64,000 bases of DNA from Streptomyces sp. NBC_00190 (GTDB lineage Bacteria > Actinomycetota > Actinomycetes > Streptomycetales > Streptomycetaceae), in the NCBI RefSeq assembly GCF_036203305.1, contig NZ_CP108132.1, forward strand, positions 186,001-250,000, in the 5' to 3' direction. The notes beneath the pieces were generated by a model that worked only from the letters and a program-made list of their open reading frames with translations, did no database searches and was not told where the DNA came from. Made by a program: the position numbers and the translations under genes. Positions 39,550 through 47,066 of the stretch are shown piece by piece. Position 1 is the stretch's first letter; each line of letters starts with the position of its first letter.

Positions 39550-41210
39550 CGTGCCGGCAGCCACAGGGGGGTGCGCAGCAGCGCGGACGGCGGCATGGGC
39601 ACCGAGACGGCCCCCGCGCCGGGTACGGCCTCCAGCGCGGCCCAGTCCACGTCCACCCCGGACAGCCACAGGTCGCGCAGCTGTCCCAGTCTGCCGCCGT
39701 GCCACAGGGCGGCGAGGTAGCCGACGGTCTCGGCGGCCTCGCCGAGTCCCATCGGATCCCGCTGCCCGCCGCGCAGGTCCACGCACGAGGCGTCCCCCAG
39801 CACCCGTACCAGTTCCTCCGCGCCGTGCACGACGACGGCGATCCGGCAGTCCATGGCCGCGCGCCCGGCCCGCAGCCCGCGCGCCACCGCCGCGATGCCC
39901 GGTACCTCGTACCCCGCCCGCAGCCACTCCGCCAACCGCTGTGCGGTGGCCTTCACATGGCGTGGTGTCGGACCGGACAGCACCACCAGCTCCGCGCGTC
40001 CGGCCGCGCGCGCGGCGCCGTCGTACTGCGACGGCGCCGGCAGGTACTCCTCCAGCACCACCTGGGCGTCGACTCCGCCCGCACCCCGCAGGCCCGCGAC
40101 CGCGCGGCGGGGCTCCGACGGGTCCGGATGCGTCCAGGGCTCGGCGACGGCGCGGCCGGGTGTGGGGACCAGGACGCCGTGGCGCAGCTGGAGGACGGCG
40201 CGCACGAGCAGCGCCAGTCCGGTGGCCGGCCCGCTGCGGCCCACCGAGGGCTGCGCGCAGGCCGCCGTCTCGCGCAGGCCGAGGCCCTCCTCGGTGACCG
40301 AGGCCCGCTCCAGGGCCGCCCCGAGCATCCCGGACTCCGCGTGCGCGGCGGCGCTGCCGCGCACGACGGCGTGGACGGTGTCGCCGTCCGCGAGGGCCCG
40401 TTCCAGCGGCTTCAGCAGCAGCGCCCCCACCGCCTCGCCCGCCCCGGGCCGCAGGCTCCACCGGTGCAGCAGCAGGTGGACGCCTCCGACGAGGGCTGCC
40501 GCGCACTCCCCGCGCTCCAGGGCCGCGAGCGCGAGGTGCAGCGCCGTCGGCACGGAGGCCTCGGCGGTGTCCACGCACTGGCTGGGTCCCGTCAGGCCGA
40601 GCACCCGGGACACACTGTTGGCCATGTCCCAGTGCCCGCCGCCCGGTTCCACGCCCGCCTCGGCGGCGAGCAGCGGCCAGTCGCCCTCCCCCGCGCCGAC
40701 GAACACCCCGACGCCGCGCGCGGTGCCGTCGGGGGCGCGCAGCGCGTCGAGCCGGGTGCCGGTGCATCCGGCGTCCTCGAACGCCTCCCAGGCCGTCTCC
40801 AGCAGCAGGCGTGCGCGCGGGTCGGTCAGCGCGGCCTCCCGCGGGTCGAGCCCGAAGAACTCCGCGTCGAAGTCCGCGACCCGCTCCAGGTAGTGGCCGG
40901 GCTCCGTGCCGGGCCGGCCGGGCGGCGGCGCGGCGGCCGCGCCGCGGCCGGTGCACAGCAGCCGCCAGTACGCCGCGAGGTCCGGGGCCTGCGGAAAGCG
41001 GCCGGCCATCCCGACGACGGCCACGGGGGCCTGCGCCGCCGCCAGGTCCCGCGCGGCCGGTGCGTACGGCACCGAGGGCAGTGCGGGCATCTGCGGCGAG
41101 CCGCCCGCGAGCGCGGGGGCGGCGGCCACGGCGGGCGTCAGCAGCGCGACCGCCTGCCTGCGGTCCAGGGTCCCGTCCTTGAAACGGGTCAGGATCTCCC
41201 GCTCGTCCAT
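39546..41210 (-). CDS. Type I PKS KS-like protein without catalytic residues
   Basis: A 554-residue protein. Residues ~62-350 match a modular ketosynthase (PVAVVGMAGRFPQAPD, LLLETAWEAFEDAG, GLTGPSQCVDTAEAS). The active Cys is Glu217 (VDTAEAS for VDTACSS), the NIGH His region reads SVGR with Arg325, and the EAHGTGT motif is gone. It continues through a KS-AT-type linker and ends with a post-module motif DVDWAALEA...LRTPLWL, but has no AT. The N-terminal ILTRFKDGTLDRRQAVALL resembles PKS inter-subunit helices. A scaffold or acyl-presenting role with the adjacent tandem ACP is inferred. Confidence 0.85.
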   Translation of the reverse strand: MDEREILTRFKDGTLDRRQAVALLTPAVAAAPALAGGSPQMPALPSVPYAPAARDLAAAQAPVAVVGMAGRFPQAPDLAAYWRLLCTGRGAAAAPPPGRPGTEPGHYLERVADFDAEFFGLDPREAALTDPRARLLLETAWEAFEDAGCTGTRLDALRAPDGTARGVGVFVGAGEGDWPLLAAEAGVEPGGGHWDMANSVSRVLGLTGPSQCVDTAEASVPTALHLALAALERGECAAALVGGVHLLLHRWSLRPGAGEAVGALLLKPLERALADGDTVHAVVRGSAAAHAESGMLGAALERASVTEEGLGLRETAACAQPSVGRSGPATGLALLVRAVLQLRHGVLVPTPGRAVAEPWTHPDPSEPRRAVAGLRGAGGVDAQVVLEEYLPAPSQYDGAARAAGRAELVVLSGPTPRHVKATAQRLAEWLRAGYEVPGIAAVARGLRAGRAAMDCRIAVVVHGAEELVRVLGDASCVDLRGGQRDPMGLGEAAETVGYLAALWHGGRLGQLRDLWLSGVDVDWAALEAVPGAGAVSVPMPPSALLRTPLWLPAR

Positions 41211-41226
41211 CCCGGTTCGTCTCCCG

Positions 41227-41901
41227 TCAGACCTGTGCCCGGCGCGGCAGCAGCACGAGCGCCTCGGCGACGCTGAGCCGTCCGTCGCGCAGGGCGTCCA
41301 GCAGCAGTTCGAGTTCCCGTACGGCCGGGGGCGTGGCCCGTGCCCCGCTGCGCCGGGCGACGTACGCCGCGAGCGCGTCCAGGTTCGGGTACTCGTGCAG
41401 GACGACGGCGCGTTCGTCCAGGCCGAAGATGCGGTTGACGACCGCGACGAACTCCGCCCCGAGGAGCGAGTCCACCCCGAGCGTCGCGAAGGGGGCGGCC
41501 GTGTCGAGGGCCCAGCTGTCACAGCACAGGATCGCGGTGAGCTGTTCGCGCAGCACCTCGACGATCTCCCCGGCGGGGACGGCGGTGGGGACGGCGACGG
41601 GGACGGGGGCCGGGGCGGTCGTTTCGCGTCCGTGCCCAGGTTCCGTGGCTCCGGCCGCCGCGGCCGCCCGTGCGACCTCCCGGGCGAAGGCCGCCGGGGT
41701 GGGGTGGTCGTAGAGGTCGGTGGCGGGCACCCGAATCCCGTAGCGGGCGCTGACCACGGCCACGAACTCCGTGGTCAGCAGCGAGTCGAGGCCGAGGAAC
41801 TGGAAGGTCTGCTCGGGGTCGATCCGCTCCGGGTCGACCCGCAGCACGTCGCCGAGCACCCCGATGAGGTCGGACAACACCTCGGCGCGATCGTTCGTCA
41901 T
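41227..41901 (-). CDS. Tandem (two-domain) acyl carrier protein
   Basis: A 224-residue protein with two ACP domains, Ser40 in LGLDSLLTTEF and Ser145 in LGVDSLLGAEF, joined by a Pro/Val/Ala linker (~85-110). Both attachment serines are intact. The C-terminal LLLDALRDGRLSVAEALVLL resembles the N-terminal helix of the following KS-like protein, a possible interaction element. Gap to the KS-like gene is 16 bases. It probably carries an acyl group made outside the minimal PKS. Confidence 0.92.
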   Translation of the reverse strand: MTNDRAEVLSDLIGVLGDVLRVDPERIDPEQTFQFLGLDSLLTTEFVAVVSARYGIRVPATDLYDHPTPAAFAREVARAAAAAGATEPGHGRETTAPAPVPVAVPTAVPAGEIVEVLREQLTAILCCDSWALDTAAPFATLGVDSLLGAEFVAVVNRIFGLDERAVVLHEYPNLDALAAYVARRSGARATPPAVRELELLLDALRDGRLSVAEALVLLPRRAQV

Positions 41902-41933
41902 CGGTGGCTCCTCCGAACCGTCGGTGGCGCGGG

Positions 41934-42593
41934 TCAGACGGCGCTGGCCGAGAACTCGCGCGGGTACGCGGTGTCCGGCGCCGCCGTCCGGAAGTCCTTC
42001 GCCCTGCCCTCGGGGACGAGGACCGGCAGGAGCATCGACCACAGCGCGGCCACCCTGCGCCGCAGTTCCGCGGAGGGCATCCCGGTGCCCGCCATCACCT
42101 CGATCCCGCATGCGGCCGCGGCGACGAGCGACTCGACGCTCTCCCAGGAGCTCCCCTCGCGCAGTTCGCCCGAGTCCCGGGCCTGGCGCAGCAGACCGCA
42201 GACCGCCGCGACCCAGACGCGGTGGAAGTCGGTGACGGGCGGCTGCGTGCCCGTGCACTCCTTGGTGATCCGGAAGCTGGCGGGGACCGCCGGCTCCTCG
42301 TGCAGGGCTCGGGCCAGCCAGTGCGTCGTGTCGACCAGCGCCTGCAAGGGGGAGAGCCCGGATTCGCGCAGCGTGCGCATGTGCGCGTGGAGCAGGGCGC
42401 AGCCGCATTGCTGGACGGCATCGGCGAGTTCGTCCTTGGAGGCGAAGTGGAAGTACAGCGCCCCCTTGGTCACGCCGGCCGACGCGGCGATCCCGCTGAG
42501 CGTCGCGTTCGCGTAGCCGTTGCGGTTGAACAAGTCGGCCCCGGCGTGGACGAGCTTGCGGCGGGTCCGCTCCGACCTCTCCTGCACCGCCAT
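41934..42593 (-). CDS. Gamma-butyrolactone receptor-type TetR regulator
   Basis: A 219-residue TetR protein. The N-terminal HTH (QERSERTRRKLVHAGADLF, ASAGVTKGALYFHFASKDELA) matches the ArpA/ScbR receptor family closely. AGGAGG lies directly before the chosen ATG; a GTG 6 bases inside has better spacing. It sits 32 bases before the tandem ACP gene on the same strand and just after the second SARP, so it may be co-transcribed with the ACP/KS-like/PPTase block. Confidence 0.9.
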   Translation of the reverse strand: MAVQERSERTRRKLVHAGADLFNRNGYANATLSGIAASAGVTKGALYFHFASKDELADAVQQCGCALLHAHMRTLRESGLSPLQALVDTTHWLARALHEEPAVPASFRITKECTGTQPPVTDFHRVWVAAVCGLLRQARDSGELREGSSWESVESLVAAAACGIEVMAGTGMPSAELRRRVAALWSMLLPVLVPEGRAKDFRTAAPDTAYPREFSASAV

Positions 42594-42660
42594 GCCTCCT
42601 CGGCCCGTTGCCCGGCCCCGCGGCCGGCGCGTGGTCTGGGTCGTCGTGAGAGCACCCATG

Positions 42661-43527
42661 TCAGCCCACGCGCACGAGACGCTCGCCGTTGGCCTCCGGC
42701 GCCTCCAACGGGCTCTCGGGGCCTGCCATCAGAATGGACCGCTGCAGCCGGCGCAGTGCGGCCGACGGCTCCAGGCCCAGTTCCCGTACGAGCGTGGCGC
42801 GCAGCCGCTGGTAGACGTCGAGGGCCTCGCTGCGGCGGCCGGAGCGGTGCAGCGCGAGCATGAACTGGCCGTGCAGGTTCTCGTGGGTGCGGTACCGGCT
42901 CGCGAGCACGGTCAGTTCGGCGAGCAGCTCACGGTGTCGGCCGAGCCGCAGGTCTGCCTCGATGCGCTGGTCGAGCGCGCACAGCCGGGTCTCCTCCAGC
43001 CGCCTGGTCTCCATGTCCAGCTGGATGCCGCCGTGCACGTCGGCGAAGGCGGGGCCGGACCACAGCGACAGGGCGTCGCGCAGCTGGCGGGCCGCGCCCG
43101 GGAAGTCGCCCGCGTCCATCGCCCGGTAGCCCATGCCGGAGAGCCGCTCGAACTCGCGGACGTCACTGACGCCGCCGCCGCTGTCGAGCAGGTAGCCGCC
43201 CGGCAGCGTGACCAGCACGTCCTTGGCGGTGCGCCGGCCGCGTCCGGCGCCGGGGGTCCCGTTCTCGGATCCGGTGTCGGCGCGGGCGCCCTGTTCCAGG
43301 GCGTTCGCGATCAGGGCGCGCAGCTGCAGTACGTAGGTCTGGAGCGTGGTGCGCGCGCTGCGGGGCGGTGCGCCGGCCCACAGTTCCTCGATGAGGGCGG
43401 ACACGGGCACCACCTGGTCCGCGTGAAGGGCCAGCAGCGCCAGGACCTGGCGCGGCTTGGGAGCGGTGGGTGTGATGGATATTCCGTTCTCACGCACCGC
43501 CAGTGCGCCCAGTACATCGATGTCCAC
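42661..43527 (-). CDS. Second SARP-family activator
   Basis: A 288-residue SARP: winged helix MDIDVLGALAVRENGISITP to GGYLL, then the activation domain (LWSGPAFADVHGGIQLDMETRRLEETRLCALDQRIEADLRLG). It carries a ~25-residue Gly/Arg-rich insertion between the wing and linker. GTG start after GGGGAG at 6 bases. AAACCG-type palindromes 62-96 bases upstream suggest direct control by the butyrolactone receptors, placing this SARP at the top of the cascade. Confidence 0.94.
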   Translation of the reverse strand: MDIDVLGALAVRENGISITPTAPKPRQVLALLALHADQVVPVSALIEELWAGAPPRSARTTLQTYVLQLRALIANALEQGARADTGSENGTPGAGRGRRTAKDVLVTLPGGYLLDSGGGVSDVREFERLSGMGYRAMDAGDFPGAARQLRDALSLWSGPAFADVHGGIQLDMETRRLEETRLCALDQRIEADLRLGRHRELLAELTVLASRYRTHENLHGQFMLALHRSGRRSEALDVYQRLRATLVRELGLEPSAALRRLQRSILMAGPESPLEAPEANGERLVRVG

Positions 43528-43588
43528 GCCGTACTCCCCTGCCTGGTCGGTGGGTTGAGGGATCGACTCTCGCCGCAGTCAGTAAAAA

Positions 43589-43623
43589 ACAGGACCGACG
43601 GTTTGTCAACATCAAACCGGTTG
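43589..43623. promoter_or_regulatory. Candidate butyrolactone-receptor sites upstream of SARP 2
   Basis: Two elements: ACAGGACCG-ACGGTTTGT (43589-43606), an imperfect inverted repeat of an ACA-ACCG half-site, and CAAACCGGTTG (43613-43623) around the palindrome AACCGGTT. The AAACCG half-site matches the perfect palindrome at 44471-44490. The 276-base gap 43528-43803 shows no coding potential. Confidence 0.55.
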
Positions 43624-43803
43624 CGCTGTTTCACTGTTCGAGAGGATGGGCACCCGTCGGCAGACGTCGCTTCAGATCGGCTCTGACCTGCGCATTCATC
43701 GGCATTCCGGGGCGCCGGGGAAGTGGTCCTCAATGTGCCAGGCATCCCTCGCGCCGACCTCAAGGCCGCGCGGACTCCCCTAAAAAGAGACCATCCGGTC
43801 CGC

Positions 43804-44460
43804 TTATTGATGGTCGTCGGCTGCCTGCGGCTCGGCCACCGGTCCCGTGCCGGATCCCTCGGCCACCAGCACTGCGAGTACGTGCTGTGCGGCGAGCCTC
43901 GGCAGCAGCAGCGCCCAGAAGCGGGTGAGCGACCTGTGCGACACCCAGTCGGGCTCGCCGGCGCCCAGCACCTCGAAGCCCACGGTCGCCGCCACGACGG
44001 CCAGTGCCCCGTCCTCGGGTGACACCCCGTCGGCCAGCTGCCTGTCCCGCTCCGCGGCGCGGAACACGTCCTGCACCCACCCCTGCCAGATCCGCCGCAG
44101 ATCGCAGCCGGTGTCGCGGCGCCAGTCCGCACACAGACCGAACCCGGCCCGCACGACGACGTCGTGCGCCAGCAGCGCCGCCAGCCTGTGCGCCCCGTCG
44201 ATGAGCAGTTGCAGGGCGCCGCCGGAACGGCCCGGCACGGCCGCGGTGATCCGCCGTACGGCTTCCACCGCGCGGCCCTCGACGGCCTCGGCCAGCTCCG
44301 TCTTGCTGCCGAAGTGGAAGTGCAGCCCTCCCGCGCTGACCCCCGCCTTCCGGCTGATGGTCGCGATGGAGGCGGTGACGAAGCCCTCCTCCGCGAAGAT
44401 CTCGGCAGCGGCGCGGATCAGGGCTTCACGCGTGCGGGCGGCACGTTCCTGCTTGACCAT
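43804..44460 (-). CDS. Butyrolactone receptor-like TetR regulator (possibly pseudo-receptor)
   Basis: A 218-residue TetR protein with the receptor-family HTH (VKQERAARTREALIRAAAEIF, KAGVSAGGLHFHFGSKTELAEAVE). HFHF in place of YFHF is reminiscent of ScbR2-type pseudo-receptors that bind antibiotics rather than butyrolactones, but this is only suggestive. A perfect 20-bp palindrome lies 11-30 bases upstream of its ATG, strongly implying autorepression. It lies upstream of SARP 2 and probably represses it. Confidence 0.9.
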   Translation of the reverse strand: MVKQERAARTREALIRAAAEIFAEEGFVTASIATISRKAGVSAGGLHFHFGSKTELAEAVEGRAVEAVRRITAAVPGRSGGALQLLIDGAHRLAALLAHDVVVRAGFGLCADWRRDTGCDLRRIWQGWVQDVFRAAERDRQLADGVSPEDGALAVVAATVGFEVLGAGEPDWVSHRSLTRFWALLLPRLAAQHVLAVLVAEGSGTGPVAEPQAADDHQ

Positions 44461-44470
44461 GAGTTCTCCA

Positions 44471-44490
44471 CAAACCGCTGACGCGGTTTG
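44471..44490. promoter_or_regulatory. Perfect palindromic operator (ARE-like)
   Basis: CAAACCGC (44471-44478), TGAC, GCGGTTTG (44483-44490): two exact 8-bp inverted arms with a 4-base spacer, placed between the promoter region and the GGAG site of the TetR gene that starts at 44460. The half-site is of the autoregulatory-element type bound by butyrolactone receptors. Confidence 0.7.
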
Positions 44491-44569
44491 CCCAGGGGAT
44501 GACAGAGTTCGCGATCATGGTCGGCGAGAGCACTGAAGGATCACTCGAAGACCACTCGTGCGAGCTGTG

Positions 44570-45241
44570 TCAGGGGAGGGCCGGCTCCCGCGGCTCCGCG
44601 GACTCCAGCGCCTCGATCTCCGCCACGACCCGGGCGCCGCGGTCCGCGGCCATGTCGAGGCGGGCCAGCACGGCGGGCGTCGCAATGCTGGGGTAAAGGT
44701 GCTGGTAGACACCCGAGATGCGGTACTCGATGTCCTCGCGGTCGGTGAGGGTTTGCGAGTAGATCTGCGCCCCGGTCCAGCAGGCCGAGATGATCCAAGC
44801 CGTCTCCGCCGGGTCCACGTGCGGCAGCAGTTCACCCTGCGCCTTGGCCTGGGCGAGGCGTTCCTCGGTGAACTGGATCCATCCGGGCACCGACCCGCCG
44901 CCGAAGATCTCGCGCATGTCCGGTCCCAGCGAGAGCCGGGCACCGGCGCTGAGCATGGGCTGGTACTTCATCCGGTGCGCGAGGACCAGGGCGACGTCGA
45001 ACAGCTCCTGCAGCTTGCTCTCGCGGGGCGGCACTCCGCCCTCGGCGAACTGCTCGTCCAGTACACCCTGGGCCAGCTCCTGCTTCGACGAGAAGTGGAA
45101 GTACAGCGCGCCCTTGGTGACACCCGCCCTGGACAGGATGTCCGCGATCGTCGCGGCCTCGTATCCACGTTCGTCGAAGACCGCCGCGGCCGCTTCCAAG
45201 ATCGCGCGACGCGTACGTACCGCACGCTCCTGCCGTGCCAC
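44570..45241 (-). CDS. Gamma-butyrolactone receptor (ArpA/ScbR type)
   Basis: A 223-residue TetR protein, the most typical receptor of the three: ARQERAVRTRRAILEAAAAVFDERGYEAATI and SRAGVTKGALYFHFSSKQELAQGVL. The ligand domain retains a Trp-containing AWIISACWTGAQIYSQ. GTG at 45241 was chosen (GGAGG four bases upstream; aligns with the MARQERA family start). It lies 101 bases from the P450 and near the AfsA gene, so it likely senses the butyrolactone made here. An AT-rich inverted repeat lies 61-90 bases upstream. Confidence 0.93.
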   Translation of the reverse strand: MARQERAVRTRRAILEAAAAVFDERGYEAATIADILSRAGVTKGALYFHFSSKQELAQGVLDEQFAEGGVPPRESKLQELFDVALVLAHRMKYQPMLSAGARLSLGPDMREIFGGGSVPGWIQFTEERLAQAKAQGELLPHVDPAETAWIISACWTGAQIYSQTLTDREDIEYRISGVYQHLYPSIATPAVLARLDMAADRGARVVAEIEALESAEPREPALP

Positions 45242-45301
45242 AGTGCCTCCGAATGTCCGTGCGTCCCTGCGGAACGGTCCCGTACAGGATCCATCTCCCA
45301 T

Positions 45302-45331
45302 ATAAAACCAACCAGAAGGTCCTTACTTTAT
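45302..45331. promoter_or_regulatory. Candidate ARE upstream of the butyrolactone receptor gene
   Basis: ATAAAACCAACC (45302-45313) and GGTCCTTACTTTAT (45318-45331) form an imperfect inverted repeat in an AT-rich stretch between the receptor gene and the P450 stop. Placement fits receptor autoregulation. The match is weaker than at 44471. Confidence 0.4.
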
Positions 45332-45342
45332 CAAGCACAAAG

Positions 45343-46605
45343 TCACGAGTGTTGGACCTCGGATTCCTGTACAGTGTCCGGCCCGAGCCGTACGGGCAGT
45401 TCCCGAAGTCCGTTCGAGATGAACGACTCCACGCGCCCCAGCCCCTGCGGCGGGACGGCGAGGGACATCCCGGGAAAGCGGCCGAAGAGAGCGGAAACGG
45501 CCACCGCTGCCTCCAGTCGGGACAGCGTCGCGCCCATGCAGTAGTGGGGCCCGAACCCGAACGCCATGTGGTCGCTGCGGGTGGCCCGGGTGATGTCGAA
45601 GTCGTCCGCGTCGGCGCCGTGGACCTGCGGGTCACGCCCGGCCGAGGCCAGGGAGACGATGATCGGGTCGCCCTTGGGGATCACCGTTCCCTCGACGTCG
45701 ATGTCCTCGACGGCGTACCGCAGGATGGCGTTGGCGGCGGGCGGCTGCCTGCGCAGCGTCTCCTCGACCGCGTCCTCCCACGAGGCCAGTCCCGACCGGA
45801 TCAGTTCCAGCTGGGACGGGTGCGCCAGCAGTTCGTGCACCGCGCTGGAGATCAGGTTCACCGAGGTCTCGTAGCCCGCGGTGAAGAGCAGGATCAGGTT
45901 GTCGACGAGCTCCTTCTCCGTCAGCTGGGCGCCGTCCTCGTCGTCCCGGGCGGCGATCAGACCGCTGGTCAGGTCTTCCGCGGGGTGGGCGCGCTTGTGG
46001 GAGACCAGCTCGCCCATGGTCTCGTAGAGGTCGACCCCGTTGCGGTGCGCGTCCTCGGCCGATATCGCGGTGTCGAAGAAGCCACTGATGATCTTGTAGA
46101 GCCTGGCCCGCGCCCACTCGGGGATGCCGAAGAGCTCGAACATGATGCGCGTGGGGACCTCGTGCGCGAAGTGGGCCCGCAGGTCGACCGGCTCGTCCCC
46201 GGACCGTCGGGCGAGTTCGTCCAGGACCTCGGCGACGACCTCGTCGATCCGCGGGCGCATCGCGGCGACCCGGCGCAGCGTGAACGCCTTCAGCGCCATC
46301 CGGCGCAGCCGGGTGTGCTCGGCTCCGTGCGCGGTGATCATGTTCTGCACCGACACCCAGATCGCCAGCGGCCACTCGGGGCCGACCTCTCCGCTGATCC
46401 AGGCGGGCCAGTGCCGGTAGGCGTCCTTCGAGACGCGCGGATCGGCGAGCAGTTTCCTGAGCGCGTGGTGGCCGGCCACGGCCCACCCCTGCACCCCGCC
46501 GGGAAGGGTCACCCTGACCGCCGGACCCAACTCCCGCAGCCGTGCGGCCTCGGCGTGGATGTCGCGGCCCGACGGGTCGATGGCGAAAGGGCATTGACGA
46601 AGCAT
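45343..46605 (-). CDS. Cytochrome P450, probably signal-molecule or tailoring oxygenase
   Basis: A 420-residue P450. The heme loop is FGFGPHYC with Cys356; the I-helix reads AGYETS, where Tyr replaces the usual His/Asp before Glu. It is divergent from the AfsA homologue across a 461-base region and adjoins the receptor gene, as P450 genes do in several Streptomyces butyrolactone/avenolide loci. It could modify the signal or the polyketide. AGGAGG lies 7 bases before the ATG. No ferredoxin is adjacent. Confidence 0.94.
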   Translation of the reverse strand: MLRQCPFAIDPSGRDIHAEAARLRELGPAVRVTLPGGVQGWAVAGHHALRKLLADPRVSKDAYRHWPAWISGEVGPEWPLAIWVSVQNMITAHGAEHTRLRRMALKAFTLRRVAAMRPRIDEVVAEVLDELARRSGDEPVDLRAHFAHEVPTRIMFELFGIPEWARARLYKIISGFFDTAISAEDAHRNGVDLYETMGELVSHKRAHPAEDLTSGLIAARDDEDGAQLTEKELVDNLILLFTAGYETSVNLISSAVHELLAHPSQLELIRSGLASWEDAVEETLRRQPPAANAILRYAVEDIDVEGTVIPKGDPIIVSLASAGRDPQVHGADADDFDITRATRSDHMAFGFGPHYCMGATLSRLEAAVAVSALFGRFPGMSLAVPPQGLGRVESFISNGLRELPVRLGPDTVQESEVQHS

Positions 46606-46663
46606 TGCGGTGCCTCCTGGGGTCGGCGGTCCGGGAGTCGAGTGGCCTCGACTCCGCATTTTC

Positions 46664-46683
46664 AAAACCGCCCGTCCGGTTCG
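46664..46683. promoter_or_regulatory. Candidate ARE in the P450 promoter
   Basis: AAAACCG (46664-46670), 6 bases, CGGTTCG (46677-46683): inner arms AACCG/CGGTT are perfect inverted repeats. It lies 59-78 bases upstream of the P450 start. Confidence 0.45.
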
Positions 46684-46989
46684 TATACACCCGGTGGCGG
46701 GCCCAAGTGTGGCACCTCCACGACCACACCGCCAAGCGGGCTCCCTGCAGGCCGCGAGCCCCGCCGAGAGGGGTACCGAAAGCAGCCGACGGCGCAATCC
46801 CTCCCCTGCGACACGCTCGCCTTCCGACCGGAATACCAGTTCCCACTTGGGGTGGAGCCAGCGATCTCCACGCAGCGTGATCCGACGGTGACTTCCCTGG
46901 TGGGGGCTGGATCGGGGCGATCGGTACACCCCTGTTCCACCCCTAACCGGGGTGACGTGTGCGACGGACGATCCCAAGTACCACCTTGC

Positions 46990-47021
46990 AAACAAAACCG
47001 GAGAGTACGTATCTTGCGTTT
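46990..47021. promoter_or_regulatory. Candidate ARE in the afsA-like promoter
   Basis: AAACAAAACCGG (46990-47001) and CGTATCTTGCGTTT (47008-47021) form an imperfect inverted repeat (outer arms AAAC/GTTT) 46-77 bases upstream of the AfsA-like start, the usual position of receptor operators on autoinducer synthase genes. Confidence 0.45.
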
Positions 47022-47066
47022 GGGAGTGCTCATCCCATCCGTCAACCCGGCTCTGTGGAGAGGTCC

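Larger units (their letters stand above)
46606..47066. other. 461-base divergent regulatory region, no gene seen
   Basis: Lies between the P450 (minus) and the AfsA gene (plus). It has lower G+C near both ends, no coding bias, and AACCG half-site motifs near each promoter (46664-46683 and 46990-47021). The middle (46700-46950) shows nothing recognisable. A 5'-ACCCC-rich patch lies near 46925-46950. Confidence 0.55.
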
